Source: JAHCIE01 sp034431435 (GTDB lineage Bacteria > Chloroflexota > Anaerolineae > Epilineales > JAHCIE01). From it: DNA of 52,671 nt. The translations under genes were made by a program, and so were the position numbers. Position 1 is the stretch's first letter; each line of letters starts with the position of its first letter. Shown here piece after piece: positions 42,401-49,922 of the stretch. The DNA is taken from assembly GCA_034431435.1 (NCBI GenBank), contig DAOUDG010000074.1:1-52671 (forward strand). The letters run 5' to 3'. The notes below the pieces were generated by a model. It ran no database searches. It had not been told where the DNA came from and saw nothing but the letters and a program-made list of their open reading frames with translations.

Positions 42401-43679
42401 CATCGACCTGGCCTGGGACGCCGTGGCCGGCGCGGTGGGCTACCACGTCTACCGCAGCGTCGTCAGCGGCGGTGGCTACGTCAGGGTCAACGCCGCCCCG
42501 ATAACCGGGCCAACCTACACCGACAGCGATCTCCACAATGCCCAGGCCGTCTTCTACGTCGTGCGCGCCGTCGACGCGACGGGCAACGAGAGCGCGGCTT
42601 CCAACGAGGTCAGTGCGCTGCCCCACTACACCATCGGCTGGGCCAACCTCCAGTGGCCGCCCACCCTGACCCACACCATCAGCGCCGTCAACCGCACCGA
42701 CAATGTCTACGGCCAGGTGTGGATCGACAGCGTGACCAGCCGCCCCGGCGCGACCCCCAACCTGCGCGCCCAACTCGGCTTCGGCCCGACCGGCAGCAAT
42801 CCTGCCAACAACCCCGCCTGGACCTGGGTGGATGCCAGCTTCAACGTCGACGCGGGCAACAACGACGAGTTCCAGGCCAGCCTGTTGCCCGAGGCCGTGG
42901 CCGTCTACGACTACGTGTACCGCTACACCACGACCGGCGGCCACGACTGGCTGTACGCCGACCTGAACGGCCCCATCGCCACCGGCGCATCGCCCGCCAA
43001 CCCCGGCAGGCTGACCGTCAATCCCAGCGACGACACCACCGCCCCCGCCACCCCCACCGGCCTGCGCGTCGTCGGCGCGTCGCCCGGCGGCGTCGATCTG
43101 GCCTGGGACGCCGTCAGCGGCGACCCCAGCCTGTACGGCTATGAGGTGGCCCGTGGCGCGGCGGCGAGCGGTCCGTTCACAACCCTGGCCCGCCTGACCG
43201 GCGCGACCTACACCGACCTGGACGTGACCGAAGGCGGGACCTACTTCTACGTCGTGCGGGCCGTGGACCTGTCTCTCAACCGCTCGGCCGACTCGACGCC
43301 GGTTCAGGCGACGGCCGCCCTGCGCACCGTGAGCCTTCTCTTCAACGTCACCGTGCCCGAGACCACCGACGCCACGGGCCGCTCCGTCTACATCGCCGGC
43401 TTCCTCGACCGCCTGGATGGTAACCTGCCCCAGTGGAACCCCGGCGGCGTGGTCCTCACCCGCCGCGACGCCACGCACTGGACCATCACCCTGACCGGGA
43501 AAGAGGGAACCCAGATCGAGTACAAGTACGCCCTCGGCTCCTGGGACTACGTGGAGAAGGATGGCGCGTGCGGCGAGATCGGCAACCGCCAGCTCACCTT
43601 GAGCTACGGCAGCGACGGCACGCAGACCGTCAACGACAGCGTGCCGAACTGGCGCAACGTCGCCCCCTGCGGCAACTAG
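39486..43679 (+). CDS. Very large secreted GH13 amylase/pullulanase-type enzyme (1397 aa)
   Basis: Start MAPRTPPRVSHLL (AAAGGA upstream) opens a leucine-rich signal peptide. Two tandem starch-binding X25-type modules follow (repeats of VTIAGNLQSELGCPGDWQ/DWQPDC, about 40-235), then an Ig-like N-domain (about 245-385). The GH13 barrel is complete: YQVFPDRFNNG, DGVFNHMSSDSPFF, GGWRLDVMGDA (nucleophile Asp648), VIIGELWQ (acid/base Glu679) and NLLDSHDTERI (Asp761). C-terminal to it are an FN3 domain (about 955-1035), an unrecognised beta domain (about 1040-1165, YTIGWANLQWPPTLTHTIS), a second FN3 and a CBM20/48-like starch-binding end. It should cut alpha-glucans outside the cell. Alpha-1,4 versus alpha-1,6 preference cannot be told. 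Confidence 0.9.
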   Translation: MAPRTPPRVSHLLPLLLLPLLLLLLSGSLSAAFAAPSAANPTSVTIAGNLQSELGCPGDWQADCAATHLSYADDDDVWQGTFSPPAGSYEYKAALNNSWDENYGLHATPGGANIPLAAPGGPVQFFYDHKTHWITDNKNSIIATVPGSFQSELGCPGDWQPDCLRSWLQDPTGSGTYSFETTALPAGSYEGKVAINQGWDENYGQGGVPGGPNILFTVPTNNAKVVFRYNPTTHVLTILAGHGQDNNVEWDGLRHDSRDSLYRSPGGAVPAGTPVTIRLRTFHNDVTSVKLRVYDVNAGGQTLVPMQPAATNVACFQPGLEAETCDFWAATLPNTAPNNLWYRFIITDGTRTAYYADDTPALDGGLGAPTDTPVDQSFALTVYDPAFSSPAWTRRGIIYQVFPDRFNNGRQDNDPRTGDIRYDDPVLALPWGTLPEGYCRNYADAVGRCPWRFDATPPASSPDKEQPRGRDYMGGDLKGVDQKLDYLWGLGINTLYFNPIFDAGSNHSYDTQDYTRIDPYFGTQDDWENLVKHAEARGMRIVLDGVFNHMSSDSPFFDRYHHYDTVGACESLTSPWRDWFTFRDVPAGTGECVGSAGDRSASYDGWFGFDSIPVLNKSNPQVQQYFLTAPDSISKRWLSQGAGGWRLDVMGDASFPPGYWETFRSEVKTTSPDSVIIGELWQKDTTLLRFLRGDRADATMNYRLRDAVLGLLAPGPFDSKGFADSGRIIKPSEFMSRVSSIREDYPDAAYYAAMNLLDSHDTERIRWTLTPGQDTRADKEFNAANVASGAARLRLATLIQFTMPGMPTVYYGDEVAVTGDDDPDDRRTYPWGGDANPSRPQVQSHYTNLALARRMSEALMRGSFQPLLADDAADVVAYGRKTDAQAAIVVVNRGDQPRTVSVPVAGFLPDGALLSLSVSTGNVSGGPVTVTNGAVSLTLGPLSGALLQTSRMTLAPPPAPANLRVTAEGADSIDLAWDAVAGAVGYHVYRSVVSGGGYVRVNAAPITGPTYTDSDLHNAQAVFYVVRAVDATGNESAASNEVSALPHYTIGWANLQWPPTLTHTISAVNRTDNVYGQVWIDSVTSRPGATPNLRAQLGFGPTGSNPANNPAWTWVDASFNVDAGNNDEFQASLLPEAVAVYDYVYRYTTTGGHDWLYADLNGPIATGASPANPGRLTVNPSDDTTAPATPTGLRVVGASPGGVDLAWDAVSGDPSLYGYEVARGAAASGPFTTLARLTGATYTDLDVTEGGTYFYVVRAVDLSLNRSADSTPVQATAALRTVSLLFNVTVPETTDATGRSVYIAGFLDRLDGNLPQWNPGGVVLTRRDATHWTITLTGKEGTQIEYKYALGSWDYVEKDGACGEIGNRQLTLSYGSDGTQTVNDSVPNWRNVAPCGN

Positions 43680-43683
43680 CGGG

Positions 43684-43762
43684 ACACGGCGCGGGGGCCG
43701 GGGTCACGGGTCAACGTTGGCGCCGGCCCGTTGACCTGTCAGGCCCAACCCCCGCGCCGGCC
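43684..43762. terminator. Nested hairpin after the amylase gene
   Basis: Outer arms CGGCGCGGGGG (43687-43697) and CCCCCGCGCCG (43749-43759). Inner arms GGTCAACG (43709-43716) and CGTTGACC (43729-43736). A GACCTGTCAGG repeat core lies in the right half. Stable on either strand, with no U-run. Confidence 0.6.
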
Positions 43763-43783
43763 CGCCTCCAAGAGGACACTATC

Positions 43784-44680
43784 ATGAGATTGGGTGTTGT
43801 CTTTCCCCAGACCGAGATTGGCCCCGACCCCGCCAGGGTGCGCGCCTACGCCGAGGCCGCCGAGGGCCTGGGCTTCGCGTACCTGCAAGCCTACGATCAC
43901 GTCCTGGGCGCGGACACCCGTGTGCGCCCCGACTGGCGCGGCCCCTACACGCTGGAGACCCTGTTCCACGAGGTCTTCGTCCTGTTCGGCTACCTGGCCG
44001 CCACCACCCGCCACCTGGAACTTGTCACTGGCATCCTCATCCTCCCCCAGCGGCAGACGGCGCTGGTCGCCAAGCAGGCCGCTGAGGTCGACGTGTTGAG
44101 TGGCGGGCGGCTGCGTCTGGGCGTCGGCGTCGGCTGGAACCCCGTCGAGTACGAGGCGCTGGGCGAAGATTTTTCCAATCGTGGCCGGCGCATCGAGGAG
44201 CAGATTCAGGTCTTGCGCCGCCTGTGGACCGAGCCGAGCGTCAACTTCACAGGCCAGTGGACCACCATCCCCCATGCCGGCATCAACCCCCTGCCCATCC
44301 AGCGGCCCATCCCGATCTGGATGGGCGGTCAGGCCGACGTCGTGCTCGACCGCGTCGGGCGCATCGCCGACGGCTGGTTCCCCCAATGGCGGTGGTTCCC
44401 GTCGGTGGCAACGATGCGCGCCGCCATCGACCGGGTGCGCGGTGTCGCCCGCCAGCACGGCCGCGATTCCCAGGCCCTCAGCGTCTCCGGCGTCACCGCC
44501 ATCAGCAGCGGCACGCCCGACGACTGGCGGCAAGCAGTCCTCGACTGGCAGGCGGCCGGGGCCACGCACCTGGCCGTCAATACCATGGGCGGCGGCCTGA
44601 CCTCCCCCGACGGCCACATCGCCGCCCTGATGCGCTTCGCGAGCGAAGTCGCTCCCGTCCTGGCGACCGACCATGACTGA
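43784..44680 (+). CDS. LLM-class (luciferase-like) F420-type oxidoreductase (298 aa)
   Basis: Start MRLGVVFPQTEIGPDPARVRAYAEAAEGLGFAYLQAYDHV is the conserved beginning of the luciferase-like family, and AGAGGA lies before it. VTGILILPQRQTALVAKQAAEVDVLSGGRLRLGVGVGWNPVEYEALGEDF is the classic central region binding flavin or F420. IPIWMGGQADVVLDRVGRIADGWFP completes the barrel. The layout matches TIGR03619-type F420-dependent enzymes of actinobacteria and Chloroflexota. F420 use is inferred, since FMN relatives share the motif. Its end overlaps the next gene by 8 bases. The substrate is unknown. Confidence 0.88.
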   Translation: MRLGVVFPQTEIGPDPARVRAYAEAAEGLGFAYLQAYDHVLGADTRVRPDWRGPYTLETLFHEVFVLFGYLAATTRHLELVTGILILPQRQTALVAKQAAEVDVLSGGRLRLGVGVGWNPVEYEALGEDFSNRGRRIEEQIQVLRRLWTEPSVNFTGQWTTIPHAGINPLPIQRPIPIWMGGQADVVLDRVGRIADGWFPQWRWFPSVATMRAAIDRVRGVARQHGRDSQALSVSGVTAISSGTPDDWRQAVLDWQAAGATHLAVNTMGGGLTSPDGHIAALMRFASEVAPVLATDHD

Positions 44681-45464
44681 GGCGAGGGACATCGACCTGT
44701 GGCGGCGTATCCTGGCCGCCGACCTACCCAGCCACGGCTACTTCACCGAGCGTCAGGACTGGCCCGGCGCGGCGGTATTCACCGCTACCACCGCTGACGA
44801 CTTCAGCATCGCCGTGCTTCAGCAAAGCGCGCCCGACGCGGCCGACGCGCTGCTAGAGCGAATCATCACCCACTACAGCGGCCTGGGCCTGACACCCGTC
44901 GTCCGTGTCACCCCGCTCTCGACACCCGCCGACTGGCCGCAGCGCCTCGCCGCGCGTGGCTTCACCAAGACCGCCGACAGTGAGGTCTTCATGCGCCTGG
45001 TCGGTCCGTTTCACGGCGCGATCAACCTCGGCCTCGACGTGCGGCGCGCGCCCGAAGAGACCGACCTGGCAGACTTCGCCACGACGCAGCTGGCTGGCTT
45101 CGGTAGCGACGATTCCGCCGACTTCTGGGTCGCCCAGGCGCTTCGTAACCGCGAGCGCTGGGACTATCGTTTCCTGGTCGCGTATCTGGAGAATCAGCCC
45201 GTGGGCGCGCTCTCGGCGCGTTTCGAGCCGGGGGTGGTCGGTCTGTACGGTCTGGCGACACGCCCCGCCTATCGCGGGCGGGGTGTGGGCACGACACTGT
45301 TGGCCGCGGTCATCGACGAGGCCCGCCAGCGAGGGGCGGGCCTCATCTTCCTCTCAGCGCTTCCCGACTCAGCGGCGGCGCGTCTCTACGAGCGGCTGGG
45401 CTTCGCGCCGCTCTTCACGGCCGATACCTACGCGCTGTCGGGCCTATCCTCCCCGGCGGGCTAA
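44673..45464 (+). CDS. GNAT acetyltransferase, two-domain (263 aa)
   Basis: Overlaps the oxidoreductase stop by 8 bases, suggesting coupled translation. Residues 1-110 form an N-terminal GNAT-like half without a clear acetyl-CoA loop (FTATTADDFSIAVLQQS, LARGFTK-like end). Residues 115-263 are a complete GNAT domain: NLGLDVRRAPEETDLADFA, YRFLVAYLENQPVGALSARFEPGVVGLYGLATRPAYRGRGVGTTLLAAVIDEA with the RGRGVG loop, and LIFLSALPDSAAARLYERLGFAP. The double arrangement resembles mycothiol-synthase-like and other tandem GNAT proteins. The substrate is not evident. Confidence 0.85.
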   Translation: MTEARDIDLWRRILAADLPSHGYFTERQDWPGAAVFTATTADDFSIAVLQQSAPDAADALLERIITHYSGLGLTPVVRVTPLSTPADWPQRLAARGFTKTADSEVFMRLVGPFHGAINLGLDVRRAPEETDLADFATTQLAGFGSDDSADFWVAQALRNRERWDYRFLVAYLENQPVGALSARFEPGVVGLYGLATRPAYRGRGVGTTLLAAVIDEARQRGAGLIFLSALPDSAAARLYERLGFAPLFTADTYALSGLSSPAG

Positions 45465-45467
45465 CCG

Positions 45468-46973
45468 CTACGGCCACATCTCATAGGTGATCTGAATCTG
45501 CTGCGTGAACGTCAGCTCACCCCCCTGCACGGGTGGCGGGGCGGCGGCCGGCATGGCCCGCGCGACCCCGGCCGCCACGTCCATCTGGGGAGCCGCGCTG
45601 CCAATGACCTCGGTGATGACTCGCGGCGGACCAAGCGTCACGCCGGCCGCCTGGGCGATCAGCTGGGCCTGACGGCGAGCATCGGCCACGGCATTGGCGC
45701 GCGCCTGTTCCGTCAGCGGCGTTGGGTCGTCGACGCTGAACTGGATACCGCCCGCGACGTTCGCGCCCGCCTCAATCGCCCCATCGATGGCCGGGCCGAC
45801 GGTGTTCAGGTCGCGCAAGGTCACGTTGACCGTCGAGCTGACCCGGAACTGGGGCCTGGGCGTTGCCGTCGGCGCAGCGGGCGCGCCAGCCGCCTGAACC
45901 GCGACCGGGCCACCCCCGTCGCGCACCGGGAAGATGGAGTACTGCGACGTCTGGATATCCCTATCCGCCACGCCCAGGCTCTTGAGCTTGGCGATAATGG
46001 CCGCCGTCTTGGTGTTCGCCTCCGTGGCGGCCTGGCGCACCGTGTCAGCGGTCGCCTCGACACCCAGCGTCACCCGTGCCACGTTGGGCGTCGCCACGGC
46101 GCGGCCCCCGCCGATGACCGTGATGCTGCCCGCCGTGCGCGTGCCCGTAGTCGTCGGTGCGGCGCTGGCGCCGCTCGCGGTCGCCGCCGTGGGCGTCGCG
46201 CTGGCGGCCACAGCCGGGACCGTGGTCGGCGTCGCGGCGGCCCTGGTCGGGACCGTGGTCGGCGCGGAGGTCGGGACCGTGGTCGGCGCGCTGGTCGGGA
46301 CCGTGGTCGGCGCGCTGGTCGCCGCCGCCGCGCCGACCGCTGTAGCGACTGGCGTGCCCGCCACAATCACCGCCGCCGCCACAGGCGTGCCGCCCGTGCT
46401 GGCAACCACTACGCCCGCCGCGGGCGTGCCATTTCGGGCGGGAGCCTGGGCTGTGGCGACCAGGCTCTGAATCTCAGGCGGCGCGGTCGGCGTGCCACTG
46501 ACCGCCGGGAAGGGCGTTGCCATCGGCGCGGCCCCTGTGGCGGCATCCTGGAGTGTCTGCAGCGCCTGGCGGCGGTTGGCGACGGCCCAGTCGCGCAGCG
46601 TGGCATACTGCTCAGGGCTGAGGACGCCGGACTGCAATCGCTGCCAGGTGTTCTGGCCGATAGGACCAGCGTCCTGGGCCAGCGTGCCCCGCGCGGCCGC
46701 CTCGCGGAGCAGTTGCGCCTCCTCGGTCAGGGCGGCGGCCATGCCCTGCCCCTGTTCCTCGTTGATCTTGAGAGAACTGAGGACCAGGGCCAGCTCAGGC
46801 GTAGGCCGTATCAGGAACAGGGCCAACGGCAGGAGCAGCGGCTCTTCGGTGGCTGTGGCGGTGGGCTGAGCCTGGGCCTGGGCCGCGCCGTCGGGCATGA
46901 GCGCCACGGCGAGGGCCAACAGGGCGCAGGCGGCAAGGACGGCCAGAGCCGACGACCCGAAACGAATGCGCAT
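45468..46973 (-). CDS. SIMPL-domain (DUF541) secreted protein with TP-rich linker (501 aa)
   Basis: ATG 46973 (MRIRFGSSALAVLAACALLALAVAL) is preferred over the GTG 6 bases upstream because AAGGAG spacing is better. The signal peptide is followed by a helical region (about 30-150, with SLKINEEQGQGMAAALTEEAQLLREAA) and a long low-complexity Thr/Pro/Val/Ala linker made partly of 8-residue TTVPTSAP repeats (46235-46320). The SIMPL domain occupies about residues 278-501: ITVIGGGRAVATPNVARVTLGVEATADTVRQAATEAN, VADRDIQTSQYSIFPV, and ARANAVADARRQAQLIAQAAGVTLG. SIMPL proteins are exported or membrane-linked with no agreed activity. It diverges from the GHMP kinase gene. Confidence 0.85.
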   Translation of the reverse strand: MRIRFGSSALAVLAACALLALAVALMPDGAAQAQAQPTATATEEPLLLPLALFLIRPTPELALVLSSLKINEEQGQGMAAALTEEAQLLREAAARGTLAQDAGPIGQNTWQRLQSGVLSPEQYATLRDWAVANRRQALQTLQDAATGAAPMATPFPAVSGTPTAPPEIQSLVATAQAPARNGTPAAGVVVASTGGTPVAAAVIVAGTPVATAVGAAAATSAPTTVPTSAPTTVPTSAPTTVPTRAAATPTTVPAVAASATPTAATASGASAAPTTTGTRTAGSITVIGGGRAVATPNVARVTLGVEATADTVRQAATEANTKTAAIIAKLKSLGVADRDIQTSQYSIFPVRDGGGPVAVQAAGAPAAPTATPRPQFRVSSTVNVTLRDLNTVGPAIDGAIEAGANVAGGIQFSVDDPTPLTEQARANAVADARRQAQLIAQAAGVTLGPPRVITEVIGSAAPQMDVAAGVARAMPAAAPPPVQGGELTFTQQIQITYEMWP

Positions 46974-47016
46974 GAACACTCTCCTTCAGGCGTTGGCGGC
47001 CGCCGCATGCACAACA

Positions 47017-47045
47017 TTGCCGCGGCCGGGTGGCCCAAGTATAAT
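47017..47045 (+). promoter_or_regulatory. Predicted promoter of the GHMP kinase-nucleotidyltransferase operon
   Basis: TTGCCG (47017-47022), 17 bp, perfect TATAAT (47040-47045). A leader of about 42 bases with AAGGA before GTG 47094. Confidence 0.65.
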
Positions 47046-47093
47046 TGCGTCGCAGTGCATTGTACCCTACTCTGTAAGGAATCTCAATCCCCC

Positions 47094-48257
47094 GTGCCAC
47101 TCCAATTTACCCTTCCCTGCCGAATCAACATTTTAGGCAACCCATCCGATGCCAACGAGGGCGCCCACGCCACCATCAGCGCCGCCATCGCCCCCTTCAG
47201 CGGCGCGTTCGCCGCCGCCAGCGACACCCTCATCCTTGAGGCGCTGGAGCGGAGCGGCGAAGGTTGGCGCGTCGTCGAGCAGCAGACGCCACGCGAGGTG
47301 GCGCCGCTGGCCCTCGACGGCCATTTCGACCTGCCCAAAGCCGCCATCAATCGCCTCCGCGCCTGGAGCCAGGAGTTCCGCGCGAAGTGGGACCACGGGC
47401 GGATTCGCCTCGCCCTGTGGACCGACGTGCCGCGCCAGAGCGGCCTGGGCGGCTCATCGACCCTGGTGCTGGCGACGCTAGCCGCCCTGCGCGAGGTCTT
47501 TGACCTCGACCGCGCCATCCATAACGACTACGTGCTATCGGAACTGGCGCAGCGCGTCGAGGCCCTGGATCTGGGCATCGCGTGCGGCTTCGCCGACCGC
47601 TACGTGCCCGTATTCGGCGGCCTCGGCTACCTGGACTATCGCGGCAAGCTGCACCACAAGCCACTGGGCCAGGAGCCACTCGTAACCTACGAGCGCCTCG
47701 ACCCCTGGCTTCCCGATTTGCCCCTGGTCATCGCCTTCACCGGCGTCCAGCACGACTCCGGCGATGTCCACGGCGTCATGCGCGCTCGCTACCTGCGCGA
47801 GTACCACGACTACGAGGTCAGCGGCGGCGACCCACCCTTCATGCTGCGGGTGATGGCGCAAGTGGGCGAGACCGCCTGGCGCGGCAAGCTGGCCGCCCTG
47901 ACCGGCGACTGGGCGACGTTCGGCGCGCTGATGAACGAGAACCACCGCCTGGTGGACGAGATGATGCTCTACTGTGGCTTTGGCGACGGCGCCGGAGCGA
48001 CCAACAACAGCTTCATCCATGCCGCCCTGGACGAAGGCGCGCTCGGCGCGAAACTCACCGGCGCGGGTGGCGGCGGGTCGGTGTTTGCCCTCGTCGCGCC
48101 AGGCTGCGAAGGCCGCCTCATCGCCGCCTGGGAGGAGGTCGCCCGCGACGAGGGCCTGGTGGAGGCGCGTGTTTGGAAGCCGCGTATCGAGGCGCGCGGC
48201 CTGCGGGTCGAGACGGTCGCCGCGTGGCCCGGCGCGCCATCCCTGTCGGGCCGCTGA
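47094..48257 (+). CDS. GHMP-family sugar kinase (387 aa)
   Basis: GTG start after AAGGA. It opens PVPLQFTLPCRINILGNPSDANEGAHATISAAI, the GHMP motif 1 with the GNPSD substrate loop seen in glucuronokinase-like members. Motif 2, QSGLGGSSTLVLATLAAL, is the ATP phosphate loop. Motif 3, GAKLTGAGGGGSVFALVAPG, is complete. The catalytic acid lies near VEALDLGIACGFADRYV. It should phosphorylate C1 of a sugar or uronic acid, or another hydroxyl; the sugar is not known. The nucleotidyltransferase gene follows 7 bases later, so the two probably form a salvage route from free sugar to nucleotide sugar. Confidence 0.88.
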   Translation: MPLQFTLPCRINILGNPSDANEGAHATISAAIAPFSGAFAAASDTLILEALERSGEGWRVVEQQTPREVAPLALDGHFDLPKAAINRLRAWSQEFRAKWDHGRIRLALWTDVPRQSGLGGSSTLVLATLAALREVFDLDRAIHNDYVLSELAQRVEALDLGIACGFADRYVPVFGGLGYLDYRGKLHHKPLGQEPLVTYERLDPWLPDLPLVIAFTGVQHDSGDVHGVMRARYLREYHDYEVSGGDPPFMLRVMAQVGETAWRGKLAALTGDWATFGALMNENHRLVDEMMLYCGFGDGAGATNNSFIHAALDEGALGAKLTGAGGGGSVFALVAPGCEGRLIAAWEEVARDEGLVEARVWKPRIEARGLRVETVAAWPGAPSLSGR

Positions 48258-48264
48258 GGAACGT

Positions 48265-49227
48265 ATGCAAGGCGTCATTCTGGCCGCCGGTAAAGGCTCG
48301 CGGCTGCATCCCATCACCCTGGCCCGCAGCAAGGCCATGATGCCTATCCTGGGGCGGCCCATGGTCGCCCGCGTCCTGGAGATGCTCCACGCCAACGCCA
48401 TCGACGAGTTCATCCTCGTCGTCAGCCCCGACGACCCGCATATCGAAGACTACTTCATCCGCGAGTATCTGCCCACGCGCGCCGACGTGCGCGTCCACTT
48501 CGTCTACCAGACGGAGCGGCGCGGCATGGCCGACGCCCTCGGTCGGGCCGCGCCCCTCATTCGCGGCCCCTTCGTCCTGTCGGCGTGCGACAACCTGGTG
48601 GTGGCGGCCCACGTCGATGAGCTGCTCAAGGTGCTGCGCGCGCGCCCCCACGCGCAAGGCGTTCTCAGTCTCATGCCCATTCCAGCCGACAAGATCGGCA
48701 AAACGGGGATGGTGGCGCTGGACGGCGAGCGCGTCACCCGCATCGTCGAGAAGCCCGACCCGCGCGACGCCTTCTCCGACATCGGCAGCCTGCCGCTGTA
48801 CGTGTTTCAGCCGCGCCTCCTGGACTACCTGGCGGAGGTCCCCCTCTCGCCGCGCGGCGAGTACGAGCTGCAAGACGCCATCCAGATGCTCATCGACCGC
48901 GAGGGCGGTGTCTACGGCGTCGTCACCGACAGCCGCCTGACCGTGACGAGCGCGGCCGACCTGCTGGCGGTCAATCGCCACTACTTGCTGACCGGCGACG
49001 GCCAGCCGCAGCTCGCCCCGCGCCGCGTCGGGCCGGGCACGCATCTCATCACGCCGCTATACATCGAGGAGGGGGTGGAGATTGGCGCGGGCTGCGTCAT
49101 TGGCCCCCACGTCTACGTCGAGCGCGGCGCTCTCATCGGCGACGGCGCGCATCTCGAAGACGCGGTGGTGCTGCGCGATGCGACCGTCGACGCCGGCCGC
49201 TGCGTGGTGGGGGATGTGGTGGCGTAG
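48265..49227 (+). CDS. Sugar-phosphate nucleotidyltransferase with left-handed-helix tail (320 aa)
   Basis: Start MQGVILAAGKGSRLHPITLARSKAMMPILGRPM carries the GxGxRxxPxT...K signature of sugar-1-phosphate nucleotidyltransferases. LSACDNLVV has the metal-binding Asp, and VEKPDPRDAFSDIGSLPLYVF the sugar-binding region. The C-terminal 55 residues (YIEEGVEIGAGCVIGPHVYVERGALIGDGAHLEDAVVL) form hexapeptide repeats of a left-handed beta-helix, as in GlmU- or RmlA-like long enzymes. It follows the GHMP kinase by 7 bases and probably couples that kinase's sugar-1-phosphate to a nucleotide. UDP-, dTDP- or GDP- specificity cannot be told. Confidence 0.88.
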   Translation: MQGVILAAGKGSRLHPITLARSKAMMPILGRPMVARVLEMLHANAIDEFILVVSPDDPHIEDYFIREYLPTRADVRVHFVYQTERRGMADALGRAAPLIRGPFVLSACDNLVVAAHVDELLKVLRARPHAQGVLSLMPIPADKIGKTGMVALDGERVTRIVEKPDPRDAFSDIGSLPLYVFQPRLLDYLAEVPLSPRGEYELQDAIQMLIDREGGVYGVVTDSRLTVTSAADLLAVNRHYLLTGDGQPQLAPRRVGPGTHLITPLYIEEGVEIGAGCVIGPHVYVERGALIGDGAHLEDAVVLRDATVDAGRCVVGDVVA

Positions 49228-49231
49228 CTAT

Positions 49232-49672
49232 CTATACCGCCTCAGTCACCAACCCTAGCTCGCGGAAGATGCCCAGGCGGTCCTGATAAATGCGGGTCTC
49301 GATGATGCGCCCCCCGCGCACGCGAAAGACGGTCGCCCCCGACCACTCGACAGCCTTGCCGGTCGGCGGCCGCGACGACGACCCGCGAATACGAAGCGGG
49401 CCGTCGTTGGTCCCCCGCGCCGTCCAGGTGGCGACGACGGTCTCGCCCTCGGCAATGAGATCGTGGACGGTGTACTGGAGGTCGGGCAGGCGGGCGACGT
49501 TCTCGGCCACGAAGTCGCGGGCGCCGGCCGGGCCGGGCGGGACGCCAGGCGGAGCCGTCGCGTCGCGGTAGACAGCGGCGAACAGGTCATCGGCGGCGGC
49601 CAGGTCGCGGGCATTCCACACGTCGTCGTAGTAGCGGCGCGCCAGGGCCTTATTGGCGTCGGTCGTCATCAT
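49232..49672 (-). CDS. SnoaL-like/NTF2-fold protein (146 aa)
   Basis: Start MMTTDANKALARRYYDDVWNARDLAAADDLF has AGGAGGGA directly before it; the second ATG (49669) has better spacing. The single cone-shaped NTF2-like domain continues VYRDATAPPGVPPGPAGARDFVAENVARLPDLQYTVHDLIAEGETVVATWTARGTN and ends GATVFRVRGGRIIETRIYQDRLGIFRELG. This is the standard ester-cyclase/polyketide-cyclase-like pattern. Members often have no known substrate. The gene converges on the nucleotidyltransferase with 4 bases between, and it is transcribed away from corA. Confidence 0.85.
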   Translation of the reverse strand: MMTTDANKALARRYYDDVWNARDLAAADDLFAAVYRDATAPPGVPPGPAGARDFVAENVARLPDLQYTVHDLIAEGETVVATWTARGTNDGPLRIRGSSSRPPTGKAVEWSGATVFRVRGGRIIETRIYQDRLGIFRELGLVTEAV

Positions 49673-49843
49673 TCCCTCCTGATCGGAAGCACTGGACAGG
49701 CTAGACAGGATGAACCGGCCGGCCGCAGGCCCGGCGGCGCATCCTCCGTGATGCCCAGTATAGGAGCCGCTGGCGCGGCGCGCGACAGTCGTATGGGCGA
49801 TTGTGCGTCGCGCGTTCGTAGGACCGAAGAACGCTGTTTGCGA

Positions 49844-49849
49844 TATAAT
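49844..49849 (+). promoter_or_regulatory. -10 box upstream of corA
   Basis: Perfect TATAAT about 74 bp before the corA start. The -35 region is unclear. Confidence 0.4.
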
Positions 49850-49922
49850 GGGGCTGAGGGACTTGCTCATTCCTATGGCAGGCGCGTACCCGGCCTGCCC
49901 CTTCGACACCTCGGGAGGCCCT

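Noticed and set aside
42072..43478. 468-codon minus-strand frame in the amylase gene
   Set aside because: Gly/Ala/Val-rich shadow of a clearly recognisable GH13/FN3/CBM gene.
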